A DNA stretch of 64,000 nt from Streptomyces dangxiongensis (GTDB taxonomy: Bacteria; Actinomycetota; Actinomycetes; Streptomycetales; Streptomycetaceae). Below, piece by piece: positions 55,565 through 64,000 of this stretch (the stretch's first letter is position 1; each line of letters begins with the position of its first letter). The notes under the pieces were generated by a model that saw only the letters and a list, made by a program, of their open reading frames with translations, did not search any database and was not told the DNA's origin. The DNA is taken from assembly GCF_003675325.1 (NCBI RefSeq), contig NZ_CP033073.1, positions 2,108,001 to 2,172,000 of the forward strand. The letters are read 5' to 3'. The position numbers were made by a program, and so were the translations under genes.

Positions 55565-56732
55565 ACAGCGTCCTGGAAGGGCTCGGTCACAGCCCCGAGG
55601 CATCGGAGAAGTTCTTCACCACAACGCCGACGGCGTACAACGCGGACGGCACCGTGAGGGAGGGCGGTGATCCGGGCTTCAGCTCCTACCTGGACCTGTT
55701 CACCGGCAAGGACTTCGAGTGGACGGTCGACACCAACGCCGCGAACGTCCTCGCGGACGAGGGCAAGGCCAAAGCGGCGCTGTTCGGCCCGGAGGCACTC
55801 GGCCACGCCCTGGAGTCGGCGACCACGGGCCGGCCGTACGACGGTGACGACGCCGCCGACGCCATCAAGCACAACGCGGCGCAGGCGCATCTGGTCAGCG
55901 ACATCGTGAACTGGTTCGGCGAGCATCCCGAGCTGATCAGGCACAACGAGAACGGGGATCTCGAGGACGAAGAGACGGGCCCCTTGTACGCCCTCCGGGG
56001 AAGCCTCGGTGACATCACCGCCGAGTACATGGGCGACTTCCAGCGGGCCATGTACGACGAGGATCCGAGCAGCGAGCTGTTCCCGACGTTCGGTGCCCCG
56101 CCCGACCTCGACCCGAACAGCGTCGCTCGGTTCCTGGGCGGCGTCGGCCAGGATCCCGATGCCTATGCGGCCATCACGACCGCTCAGCAGGCCTACACGA
56201 CCGACGTGGTGGATCACGTCATCAACGGCTCAAGCCATTCCACAGCGTCGTTGGACGGGCGAGTGGGCGACGCGGTGGCCCCTGGATCGGCGATCGCCGG
56301 GATCATGAGTGATGCACGGGCCCATGCGATCTACGAGTACCACGCCGCTTCCGACACGGAGTTCAACGAAGCCGCGGCGGAGAAGCAGAAGTGGGTGAAC
56401 CGCATTCTGGGCATGGGCCTCGAAAAAGTCGGTGAGCGGGTTCCGATCTCCGGTGCTCCTCTTGAATGGGCATCAGAGGACATTCAGGAGTCCATCATGA
56501 AGAGCATCGAGCAGGACACCTCGGACGAAGCCGAGACGGCGGCCGGCCAGGAGTACACCAACGGTCGTCAGCCGCACTGGATTCCTCGAGAGCCGCCGTC
56601 GATCGCGCGCTGGTCAACAACAACCGCATCGATCCGGACACCGCCGACGACCTGAGAAGAGCCGCGCGGACATCCGCCGGACACAGCCACTCGGACGGTG
56701 CCCAGTGGAAATCGGAGAGTGACAAGCATTGA
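55561..56732 (+). pseudogene. 3' fragment of the decayed WXG-headed paralogue
   Basis: An open frame (LNSVLEGLGHSPEASEKFF ... GHALESATTGRPYDGDD ... LGDITAEYMGDFQRAM ... ARFLGGVGQDPDAYAAI) continues the homology to the 775-residue protein's second half (compare LALALEAATTGHPAGEM, IAAEYMPDIHREL, TRFLYAVGQNPEGYAAV). Its own stop is at 56655, but the conserved C-terminus (VDRALVNNNRIDPDTADDL...) lies in another frame, reached by a third slip near 56565-56600 and ending at a TGA at 56732 that overlaps the next gene as TTGA. A TTG at 55561 overlaps the TGA of the 5' fragment, so the piece could in principle be translated alone. Confidence 0.7.
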
Positions 56733-57265
56733 GACCCGCATCGTACGTTCTCCGTGTCATGACGCTTCTCGCGGCTGCGGCGACGGCGGGGTGCTCTGCC
56801 GGGGAGCCGAAACAGGAGTCTTCCGTGCCGAAGGCGCTCTGCGGAGTGTCCGTCCCGTCCGATGCCCTTTCTGATCTCCTGCCGGACTCAGGTGAGCGTG
56901 TCACGGTGCGACGGACGGGAAGCCTGGACGACGGCTCCACGGTGTGCGAGGTCGAAGTGGACGCGGACACGGTGCTGGTGATCAGTGGCGAGCGCATCGA
57001 CGCCGGCAGCTCGGCACACGACATCCTGAGCAGTCGGCTTTCCGTTCGGGAGCAGAAGGCCGCGGACGGCGGCTCCGTCGCCTACACGGATCAGTCCGCC
57101 GTGTCGTTGGTCAGGTGCCGTGGCGCCGCTGTCAGGGAGGAGGACATCAGCACGCTCGTCAAGGTGCTGAAGCCCGCGCGCCGGGACGAGGCGGCCATGA
57201 AGAAGTTCATTCGTCGTTACACGGCTTCCCTGAAGGAGCAGCGTCCTTGCAAGGCGGCGTCCTGA
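56729..57265 (+). CDS. Lipoprotein, intact end gene of the decayed cassette
   Basis: 178 residues starting with a TTG that overlaps the preceding stop (TTGA). The signal LRVMTLLAAAATAGC gives a lipobox (T-A-G-C). The mature part, ALCGVSVPSDALSDLLPDS ... VCEVEVDADTV ... AAMKKFIRRYTASLKEQRPC, is clearly paralogous to the lipoprotein at 53388. No frameshift or stop interrupts it, in contrast to the two genes before it. Retention of the envelope lipoprotein while the large secreted-type partner decays is what one expects of an orphan immunity gene, though that function is inference. Confidence 0.75.
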   Translation: MRPASYVLRVMTLLAAAATAGCSAGEPKQESSVPKALCGVSVPSDALSDLLPDSGERVTVRRTGSLDDGSTVCEVEVDADTVLVISGERIDAGSSAHDILSSRLSVREQKAADGGSVAYTDQSAVSLVRCRGAAVREEDISTLVKVLKPARRDEAAMKKFIRRYTASLKEQRPCKAAS

Positions 57266-57295
57266 GTACCGGCTGACCTCGACGCGTACGTCCTT

Positions 57296-57334
57296 CCGTC
57301 CGTGCCGGGCTCCGCGGAGTAGACCGGCACGGAC
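57296..57334. terminator. Bidirectional terminator between cassette 2 and mycosin 2
   Basis: A perfect 12-bp stem (CGTCCGTGCCGG / CCGGCACGGACG) with a 15-base loop lies between the converging lipoprotein and mycosin genes and abuts the mycosin stop codon. Confidence 0.85.
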
Positions 57335-57335
57335 G

Positions 57336-58577
57336 TCATCCCCGGCCCCGGAGCCCCCGGCGTCTCCTGCGTGCGTCGCGCAAGGCCACCGCTCCGCCGC
57401 CCAGGGCCGCCACCAGGACCGCCACGCCGACGGCGACGTACGTGGCGATGCGGGCGGTGCGTTCCCGGGGGGTTTCGCCGAGGGTGAGTCCGGCGGGGGT
57501 CGGGGCCTCCGCATGGGTGAGGCCCGGGTCGGGGTGAGGGGTCTCGATCGGGTGATCGTCCTCGGTCAGCGCGCGGACGGGGTCCACCACGCCCCAGCCG
57601 ACCAGCCGGTCATGGCCGGAGATGGAGCGTTCCGCCGTCTGCTCGATCTGGGCCACGACCTCCCGGGCCGTCCACTTGGGGTGCTTGGCCTTGATCAGCG
57701 CGGCGACGCCGGCCACGTACGGGGCGGAGAAGCTGGTGCCGTTGTCGGTGCAGTGGCCGCCCTTGGGGACCGTGGAGATCATGTCGACACCCGGGGCGGC
57801 GACTCCGACGAAGTCTCCGGACTGGGAGAAGGCCGCGCGTTCGTTGTTGCGGTCGGAGGCGGCGACGGCGAGGACGCCGTCGTAGGACGCGGGGTACGTC
57901 TTCTTCGAGTTGCCGCCGAGGCCGTCGTTGCCGGCGGAGGCGACCACGACGATCCTGGCCGCCAGTGCCTCGTTCACGGCCCGGTGCAGGTCCTCGTCGG
58001 GGACGGCGGCGTCTGCCGTGTCCTGGGAGATGTTGATGACGTCGGCCTTCTCCTTGATCGCGTGCCGGATGGCCGAGGTGAGAGTGCCGGCCGTGCCGTG
58101 GCCCTCCGCGTCGTTCTGCTTGACCGGGATGATCGTGGCCTCGGGGGCGAGGCCGACGAAGCCCGTGCCCTTCATGGGGCGGGCCGCGATGATGCCCGCG
58201 ACGCGCGTGCCGTGGCCGACCGTGTCGGTCGTGCCCTTGGCGTTGCCGCGGTCGATGGGCTGGCCCTTCTTGTCCTTCGGCGGCAGGAAGTTGGCGCCCA
58301 GGGAGGCGTCGACGGCGTGGGTGAGCTGCGGGTTGGCCGTGTCGACGCCCGTGTCGATGACGGCGACCCTGGTGTTGCCGCCCTTGGACCGGCTCCACAG
58401 CTCGTCGAGGTTGACGCGCTGGAGCGCCCAGGGCGTGCCCGTGTACTTGTGGTTGGTTCTGGAGAACGTGCACTGGCCGAAGCCGGGGTCCGCCGTCGCG
58501 GCCGGTGCCGTCAGCAGGGTGACGGCCAGCGCCGCGGTCGTCGCGAGGGTGGTACGGGCCGGGAGCGTCCGCGTCAT
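57336..58577 (-). CDS. mycP: Type VII secretion-associated subtilisin-like protease (mycosin) 2
   Basis: A 413-residue S8 protease with a signal peptide (TTLATTAALAVTLLTAPAATA), catalytic Asp75 (VAVIDTGVD), His122 (VGHGTRVAG) and Ser282 (NGTSFSAPYVAG), oxyanion Asn in SAGNDG, and a C-terminal membrane helix (YVAVGVAVLVAALGGGAVAL) with an Arg-rich end. The ATG at 58577 has GAGGGG upstream; the frame stays open much further upstream only by chance of high GC. It is placed 11 bp after eccB and likely co-transcribed. It differs considerably from mycosin 1 in the catalytic Ser loop and lacks the long stalk. Confidence 0.94.
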   Translation of the reverse strand: MTRTLPARTTLATTAALAVTLLTAPAATADPGFGQCTFSRTNHKYTGTPWALQRVNLDELWSRSKGGNTRVAVIDTGVDTANPQLTHAVDASLGANFLPPKDKKGQPIDRGNAKGTTDTVGHGTRVAGIIAARPMKGTGFVGLAPEATIIPVKQNDAEGHGTAGTLTSAIRHAIKEKADVINISQDTADAAVPDEDLHRAVNEALAARIVVVASAGNDGLGGNSKKTYPASYDGVLAVAASDRNNERAAFSQSGDFVGVAAPGVDMISTVPKGGHCTDNGTSFSAPYVAGVAALIKAKHPKWTAREVVAQIEQTAERSISGHDRLVGWGVVDPVRALTEDDHPIETPHPDPGLTHAEAPTPAGLTLGETPRERTARIATYVAVGVAVLVAALGGGAVALRDARRRRRGLRGRG

Positions 58578-58588
58578 CGTCGTACCCC

Positions 58589-60118
58589 TCAGGAGCCCTG
58601 CGGCTGGCGGGCCGCCGCGGTCGACAGGCGGGGGCCGGTCGGCAGGAACTCCGACCAGGCCGCGGGGATGGGGGCGGGGCTCACGTCGGCGTAGCCGAGG
58701 CGGGTCTGCGCCAGCTTCGCCTCCCCCTGGAGCTGCTTGCGCTGTTTGGCCGACATGCCGATGCCCTTGTCGGCGCCGGCGCTGTCGTCGTTGGACTGGA
58801 GGGCGTAGCGCAGACCGGTGTCGGTGACCAGGAACACGCCGCCGGCGGTGGTCTTCGTGCCCTGGAACTGGCGGTAGAGCTGGCCGGAGCCGGCGGTGAC
58901 GTAGGCGCTGGAGGAGCCGGTGGGCAGGACGGCCGGGAAGTCGGTTCCGGCCCAGGTGCTGAGGGTCGTGGCGCCGTTGTGGGGGTCGACGTGGCCGAGG
59001 ACGTTGCAGACGGTGTTGCGGCTGCCGTCGGCGGTGGAGGGGTCGTTGACCGCGCTGGGCTTCTCGGTGGGCCAGGTGTGGCGGGCGGCGAACGGTTCCC
59101 CCCGGTCGATGGCGCCCGCGCTGACCTCCTGATGGTGTCCGGCCTGGCCGAGCCGCACGAGGTCCTTGCTGGCCAGCAGGAGCTGGGCGACGAAGTCGGA
59201 GACGGGGGCGACCCGGCCGGGGAGGACGACGAAGTACTGCTCCTGGCCGTTGACCGGGGCCCGGAGCACCATGCCGACGCGGTTGGCCTGCTCGTCCAGT
59301 TGGCCGGGGGCCTTGGCCGCGGAGCCAGGGACGCCCTCGATCGACGGGAAGCCGATCGGGTCGCCCTCGTGCAGCGTCGCGATCCACTCCTTGGTCACCT
59401 GCTGCGGTGTGCGGTCGGCGCCGACGAGGGTCTGGAGGAGCAGCCTGTTCCCGGCGTCCACCGGGTAGGCCCGGCCGTGTGCGTCGATCACGTACCGCTT
59501 CTTCTCCGGGGTGGCGACGTAGAGGAGTTCACCGCCGCGCAGCTTCTCCCGGGGATCGGCCAGCTTGTCCTGGTCGCGCGCGGCGAGGACGAACGCGGCC
59601 CGCTGCAGGGAGCTGCCGCTGCCGCTCGGGCGTTCGCAGACGGCCCACTGCTTGGCCGCGCCGGCCTCGGTGCTGGAGGGCAGCCGGTCGGGGGCGTAGG
59701 GGATGCCGATGGTGACGCCGTGCGGGACCTTGCCGTTGTCGAGGATCGACTCGTCGACGGTGACGACGTCGACGTTGTTCTGGGTGTCGAGGACGAGCCT
59801 GGCGGAGGCCATGTTGAGCACGGGGTGGAGCTGGGCCTTGCCCTTGGTCTTCAGCACGACGTAACGGGTGGTGGACTTGCTGGCGATGATCACCTTCTGG
59901 CCCGGGTCGTTCCAGCCCTGCGGCGCAGTCGGCTTGAACATGCCCCAGGCACCGAAGGCCGCGAGGACGACGACGCCGACGATCGCGCCGGGCAGGACGG
60001 CGCGCAGCGGCCGGGGCGCGCCCTCGTCCGAGGCATCCGGTGACGACTGCACGAACGACGCGAGCATGCGGCGCTTCGCGAAGGTGTAGGCGTTGAGTTG
60101 GTCCCGCCGAGATGCCAT
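58589..60118 (-). CDS. eccB: Type VII secretion protein EccB
   Basis: A 509-residue bitopic membrane protein. The conserved N-terminus MASRRDQLNAYTFAKRRMLASFV is the EccB signature. One transmembrane helix follows (AVLPGAIVGVVVLAAFGAWGMF), then a long periplasmic-side region with R1-type repeats and paired cysteines (AVCERPSG, NTVCNVLG). EccB caps the ESX pore on the outer side. The ATG at 60118 follows GGGGAGAAACGG. It is divergent from eccE. Confidence 0.95.
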   Translation of the reverse strand: MASRRDQLNAYTFAKRRMLASFVQSSPDASDEGAPRPLRAVLPGAIVGVVVLAAFGAWGMFKPTAPQGWNDPGQKVIIASKSTTRYVVLKTKGKAQLHPVLNMASARLVLDTQNNVDVVTVDESILDNGKVPHGVTIGIPYAPDRLPSSTEAGAAKQWAVCERPSGSGSSLQRAAFVLAARDQDKLADPREKLRGGELLYVATPEKKRYVIDAHGRAYPVDAGNRLLLQTLVGADRTPQQVTKEWIATLHEGDPIGFPSIEGVPGSAAKAPGQLDEQANRVGMVLRAPVNGQEQYFVVLPGRVAPVSDFVAQLLLASKDLVRLGQAGHHQEVSAGAIDRGEPFAARHTWPTEKPSAVNDPSTADGSRNTVCNVLGHVDPHNGATTLSTWAGTDFPAVLPTGSSSAYVTAGSGQLYRQFQGTKTTAGGVFLVTDTGLRYALQSNDDSAGADKGIGMSAKQRKQLQGEAKLAQTRLGYADVSPAPIPAAWSEFLPTGPRLSTAAARQPQGS

Positions 60119-60315
60119 CTGTGCCCGTTTCTCCCCGTGTCTCACCCGGAGCGTGCCCGGGGACCACGTTCCCCCGCCCTCCGTTGTCGGACCCGGCCCC
60201 TACTATGCCTGGTACGGAGCGGGCCTCGTGGAGCGGGTAGGGTACCTGGGCCCTCAAGGGCCTTGTTCAGTGGCCTGGTTCCAGCGAGTTGTGAGCAAAT
60301 CGGGGGGATGGAGTG

Positions 60316-61653
60316 ATGGCTTCCGGAACGCGGACGCGAACACGCGGCCGGTCGGCGGCACGAGGCCGCGCGACCGGGTCCGGGACGCCGGTGAGCGAGA
60401 CACCCGCCCGGCGCGGCGCGGAGCGGCAGCAGGTCACGCCCGGCCTCAGGCAGCGGCCGGGCCAGGCCGGCTCGTTCCGTTTGCAACGGCTCCTGCTGGT
60501 GGAGCTGGCGGCGGCCGTGCTGCTCGTCGGCTGGGCCGTCGGGATGGCGGCCCTGGTGCCGGCCGCGGTGGTCGCCCTGGCACTGCTCCTGCTGGCGTTC
60601 GTACGGCGGCGCGGCCGGTCCCTGCCCGAGTGGCTGGGCACGGCGCGGGAGCTGCGGGCGCGGCAGAAGCGGGCCGCGAACACCCCGATACCGCCGGGTA
60701 CGGAGCCCGGACTGGTCCCGGCGGTGGAGTGCGAGCCGGCCCTGCGCACGTACTCCCACGGCGCGCGTGACCGGCGGCCGGCCGGCATCGTCGGGGACGG
60801 GACGTTCGTCACGGCCGTGCTCCAGGTGGAGGCCGACGCGACCGCGCTGCGGGCCGAGCGGAGCCGGCAGCCGCTGCCCCTGGGGCTGGTGCGGGACGCG
60901 CTGGAAGTGGACGGGATCCGCCTGGAGTCGGCGCAGATCGTGCAGCACACCCAGCCGGCGCCCGCGCTGCACCTGCCCCAGCAGTCCGTGGCCGTCGCCA
61001 ACTACGTGCCACTGCAGGAGCAGACCGGTGCGCCGGCCGTCCGCATCACCTGGATCGCACTGAAACTCGACCCCGAGCTGTGCGCGGAGGCCGTGGCCGC
61101 GCGCGGCGGCGGGCTGCCGGGGGCGCAGAAGTGTGTCGTACGGACCGCGGACCATCTGGCGAGCCGGCTGACCGGCGCCGGGTTCCGGGCGCGTGTGCTG
61201 GACGAGGAGGAGCTGGTCGCCGCCCTCGCCACCTCGGCCTGTGCCAACCCGCTGGTGACCGCCGAGGCGGGGCGCGGCGAGAACCGGGAGCGGCGCACGG
61301 AGGAGTCCGGGCGTAGCTGGCGCTGCGACAACCGGCGGCACACCACGTACTGGGTGCGGCGCTGGCCCCAACTGGGCGGCGGCCGGGGCGAGTCGCTCCC
61401 GCAGTTCGTCGCCCGGGTCACCGCGATACCGGCCCTGGCGACCACCTTCAGCCTGACCCTGGCGCGCGGGGAACGGCAGGAGGTGTCGCTGTGCGGGCAT
61501 CTGCGGGTGACCGGGCGCAGCGACGACGAACTCGTCGCGGCGCGGCGCGCGCTGGAGGACGCGGCCCGGCAGGCCGGGGCCGGCCTCGCCCGCCTCGACC
61601 GTGAGCAACTGCCCGGCATGCTGGCCACTCTGCCCCTCGGAGGTGTGCGGTGA
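60316..61653 (+). CDS. eccE: Type VII secretion protein EccE
   Basis: A 445-residue protein with a basic disordered N-terminus, two adjacent membrane helices (LLLVELAAAVLLVGWAVGMAALVPAAVVALALLLLAFV, about residues 60-95) and a cytoplasmic domain with the EccE pattern (GIVGDGTFVTAVLQVE ... QQSVAVANYVPLQEQ). EccE is the peripheral subunit of the inner-membrane ESX ring. ATG 60316 or the GTG one codon earlier may start it; GGGGGGATGG precedes both. The next gene overlaps its stop. Confidence 0.88.
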   Translation: MASGTRTRTRGRSAARGRATGSGTPVSETPARRGAERQQVTPGLRQRPGQAGSFRLQRLLLVELAAAVLLVGWAVGMAALVPAAVVALALLLLAFVRRRGRSLPEWLGTARELRARQKRAANTPIPPGTEPGLVPAVECEPALRTYSHGARDRRPAGIVGDGTFVTAVLQVEADATALRAERSRQPLPLGLVRDALEVDGIRLESAQIVQHTQPAPALHLPQQSVAVANYVPLQEQTGAPAVRITWIALKLDPELCAEAVAARGGGLPGAQKCVVRTADHLASRLTGAGFRARVLDEEELVAALATSACANPLVTAEAGRGENRERRTEESGRSWRCDNRRHTTYWVRRWPQLGGGRGESLPQFVARVTAIPALATTFSLTLARGERQEVSLCGHLRVTGRSDDELVAARRALEDAARQAGAGLARLDREQLPGMLATLPLGGVR

Positions 61654-62438
61654 CGACGATTCCGACAGCCCGCATGACGCCGGATACGGCCGCGCGGGGG
61701 GCGCGGGAGCCGTCCGGGCCGCGGCGGACGGTCGAGCGGCTGCGGCACGGGCTCGGTCTGATCGGCCCCCGGCACGGGCGGCACGGACTGTCCGCGGAGC
61801 AGCTTGACATGCTCGCCCTGCCCATCGGGGACGACGGGGTGGTGGCCGGTGTCGACGCCGAGGGCCAGCCGGCCGTCCTCGGCATCAACCGGCCCACGCC
61901 GTACGACGTCGTCCTGATCGGCGGCCTGTGGACCGCGCAGGTGCTGGCGCTGCGCTCGGCCGCCACCGGCGCCCGGGTCGCCGTGGAGACCGGCCGGCCG
62001 CAGGCCTGGATGCAGATGGTGCATGCCATGGGCGGCGGACAGAACGGCCTGTCCGTGTACGACGTCGGGCGGGTGCCGCCGCAGGGCGCCTCCGCCGGTA
62101 CACCCGTACTGGTGGTGCGGGACTGCGGTATGCGGCCCCCGCGCGGCCGGGTGGTGTCCGGGCCCTGGCAGTCGGTGCTGACCCTGCTGCCGTACCTCAG
62201 CCCGGTCGCGCCCCGGCTGCTCCGGCAGGCCCGGCTCGCCGGCATCCAGCGGGTCTCGCCGGACGAGGCGGCCGAACTGGGGCGCACGATGGGCCTGTCA
62301 CGGACCGAGGTCGAGTCGCTGCCCGCGCTGCCCGACGGCGTCACCCTGTGGTGCACCGACCGTGACCGGCAGTACGTGCTGACGCAACCCACCGACGCCG
62401 AGATCGGATTGTTGGGCACACCCCGCCGGATGGACTGA
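61650..62438 (+). CDS. ESX-locus hypothetical protein, coupled to eccE
   Basis: 262 residues, GTG start overlapping the eccE stop (GTGA). It is predicted soluble. GVVAGVDAEGQPAVLGINRPTPYDVVLIGGLWTAQVLALR resembles a beta-rich domain, and ARVAVETGRPQAWMQMVHAMGGG a following helix. The C-terminal part (RVSPDEAAELGRTMGLSR ... LWCTDRDRQYVLTQPTDAE) has no motif I recognise. It is retained next to eccE in Streptomyces ESX loci as far as I recall, so an assembly or regulatory role in secretion is plausible. Confidence 0.82.
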   Translation: MTTIPTARMTPDTAARGAREPSGPRRTVERLRHGLGLIGPRHGRHGLSAEQLDMLALPIGDDGVVAGVDAEGQPAVLGINRPTPYDVVLIGGLWTAQVLALRSAATGARVAVETGRPQAWMQMVHAMGGGQNGLSVYDVGRVPPQGASAGTPVLVVRDCGMRPPRGRVVSGPWQSVLTLLPYLSPVAPRLLRQARLAGIQRVSPDEAAELGRTMGLSRTEVESLPALPDGVTLWCTDRDRQYVLTQPTDAEIGLLGTPRRMD

Positions 62439-62738
62439 ACGCCCTTCTCTGTCCCATTTGTTCAGGCTCTCGCAGGGGTCGCCGGGGACGGGCGGGGCGT
62501 CTGCGGGCACGCGTGACCTGGTGGGCGGGTGCCGAGGGGCGGGCGGGCCTGCCGAGGGACGGCTCCTGGTGATTAGGCTGGGAGCGGGCGCGATGGCAGG
62601 ACCCGTGGACCGGGCGTCGGTGTCCCGGGGGGAGGGCCGGTGTATCGGACCGCCCCGAACGACAACGGACGACTCGGTACGACACGACATGCTCGCCCAG
62701 GCACGGCATGAGGGTGCTCGACCACACCAGGAGGAACT
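62439..62738. other. Intergenic region before the Pro-rich gene
   Basis: 300 bp with no credible gene. TAGGCT near 62574-62579 is a -10-like element, but no matching -35 is visible. GAGGAACT near 62731 serves as ribosome site for the GTG at 62739. Confidence 0.4.
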
Positions 62739-64000
62739 GTGAGCAGCGATCGGGACGGGACGCGCGGGGGCTGGGACACACCCGGCGATGACCAGCCCGA
62801 CGCGGAGGCCGTCGAGACCACCGGCGAGTTCACCATCGACTACGCTCCCCCCGCCTGGTACACGCAGAACGCGTCCGGTACGGGGGGCGGGCTCGGGCGG
62901 CGCGAGCGGCTTCGCCCCGTCCGAGGACCCCCGGGCCGCGGGCGGCCCGGGCTCCTCGGCGGCCCCCGGACTGCCGTTCCCCACGGGTACGCCGGTCACA
63001 GGCCCGACACCGCCTCCCCCGCCCACCCAGCCGACGGGCACCCCGCCCCAGAGCGCGCCGTACGCGCCGCCGCAGGGGGCTCCCTTCACGCCGCCGCAGG
63101 GGACTCCGTACGCGCCGCCGCAGGGCATCCCGTCGCAGGGGGCGCCGTACGCCCCACCACAGGGGGCTCCCTTCACGCCGCCGCAGGGCGTTCCGGCACA
63201 GGGCACACCGGCGCAGGGGATCCCGGCGCAAGGGATCCCGGCGCAAGGGACTCCGTACGCCCCGCCGGCTCCGCCCGCGCCGGTGGACGGTCCGCCGTTC
63301 GCGTCGCCCTCGCAGCCCACGCCGCCGCCCGCGCCGCCGGTCGGCAGCCCCCTCCCCATGCCGCGGCTGCCCGAGGGCTTCGAGCCGCAGGCAGCCGGGC
63401 AGCCGCAGCCGGCCGTCCCGCAGGAATCACCGGGGGCCTCCCCCGTGGTCGAGCCGGAGACGGACAACGGTGACCTGGAGAGCGGGGCGACCATGCGGTT
63501 CTCCGCCGTCGCCCTGAAGCGTCAGATGGCCGAGATCGCCGACCGCACGGCAGCCACCGGGGAACCGGGCGGATCCGACGGCGGGGAATCCACGGAGAGC
63601 GCGATTCCCTCCGGGGACGGCGGCGGGGACGCCCAGGCCGCGAGCGCCGGTACCGCGAACACCGAGGCCGGTACGGACGGGGCCGCGCCGGACGCCGCCG
63701 CAACGCCGGGTGGTCTCGCCGAGGGTGGCGAGCGGCACGCCGAGGAGTCCGGTGACGGCGCGGGCGCACGGGAGGACGCGGCGGCGGACACCGCCGTCCC
63801 CGTCCCCGTCTCGGAGGGCCCCTCGCCCTCCGGGGACGGGGCAGAGCGCGAAGACGATCAGGAAGGTGCCGAGGACACGAGGACACCGGGTGCGTCGGAG
63901 ACGGCCGTCGCGGGCAAAGGTGCGGTGGAGAACGCCGCCGCGGAGCAGGGCACGGCCGAGGCCGTACAGCCCGGCGGGCAGGAGGACACCGCCGACGCCG
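62739..64000 (+). CDS. Pro-rich ESX-associated protein, frameshifted and 3' truncated by window
   Basis: The GTG start gives SSDRDGTRGGWDTPGDDQ...EFTIDYAPPAWYTQNAS, then the raw frame is lost in a run of six G (62882-62887). Dropping one G restores GSGGASGFAPSEDP..., a Pro/Gln/Gly repeat tract (63056-63260), a conserved-looking ESGATMRFSAVALKRQMAEIADR, and an acidic Ala/Glu-rich region still open at the window end. As written the first frame ends at 63473 after 244 residues. A long disordered Pro-rich head like this precedes MinD/ParA-type ATPase domains in EspI-like ESX proteins, but the C-terminus lies outside the window, so that identity is a guess. Restored length here is about 420 residues. 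Confidence 0.72.
63056..63260 (+). repeat. PPQG-type coding tandem repeat
   Basis: Short units coding for PYAPPQG-A/TPFTPPQG and then PAQG-I/TPAQG alternate about ten times. The DNA units (GCCGCCGCAGGG and GGCGCAAGGG types) are near identical and thus prone to slippage. Confidence 0.85.

Overview
This is a high-GC actinobacterial chromosome segment, almost certainly Streptomyces. GC is very high throughout, many starts are GTG, and the rRNA operon is of actinobacterial type. The gene order (lhr-like, nei, dpsC, clgR, cinA, pgsA, rimO, ftsK, osaB/osaA/osaC, rrn, rnj, dapA, thyX, dapB, pnp, rpsO, ESX locus) is the conserved Streptomyces core-chromosome arrangement that I recall from S. coelicolor. 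All names come from reading the sequence and from recall; no database search was run.

Region 1 (1-11.6 kb) is core housekeeping. It opens with the 3' end of an Lhr-type helicase and a Nei/Fpg DNA glycosylase whose zinc-finger end is frameshifted in a C6 run. A small membrane protein and a Dps protein follow. Next comes a minus-strand series (transcribed right to left): ftsK, a RodZ-like HTH membrane protein, rimO, pgsA, cinA and clgR, with rimO-pgsA and pgsA-cinA overlapping by four bases.

Region 2 (11.7-21.4 kb) is an osmotic/SigB signalling block: response regulator OsaB, the giant poly-HAMP hybrid kinase OsaA, and the divergent multidomain regulator OsaC (anti-sigma-type kinase fused to a PP2C phosphatase). 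Region 3 (21.4-27.9 kb) has tRNA-Thr(GGT), a shortened DegT-like protein, and a complete rrn operon (16S-23S-5S, minus strand) with two leader promoter boxes, visible processing stems and a terminator. Region 4 (27.9-39 kb) carries rnj, dapA and thyX, then the minus-strand rpsO-pnp-M16 peptidase-dapB-TPR group, plus small plus-strand genes.

Region 5 (39-64 kb) is a type VII (ESX) secretion locus: eccD, a single-chain three-ATPase eccC, two WXG100 proteins, two mycosins, eccB, eccE, a PPE-like Pro/Gly-rich substrate candidate and accessory proteins. Inside it, on the plus strand, sits an accessory cassette of a helical partner, a 775-residue protein headed by a WXG domain, and small cysteine-patterned envelope proteins. 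The cassette is duplicated. The second copy has decayed (nonsense codon plus three frameshifts), yet its terminal lipoprotein gene is intact. This resembles a secreted-effector/partner/lipoprotein module and is the best candidate for a poorly described system here. The window ends inside a Pro-rich ESX-associated gene that is split by a frameshift in a G6 run.
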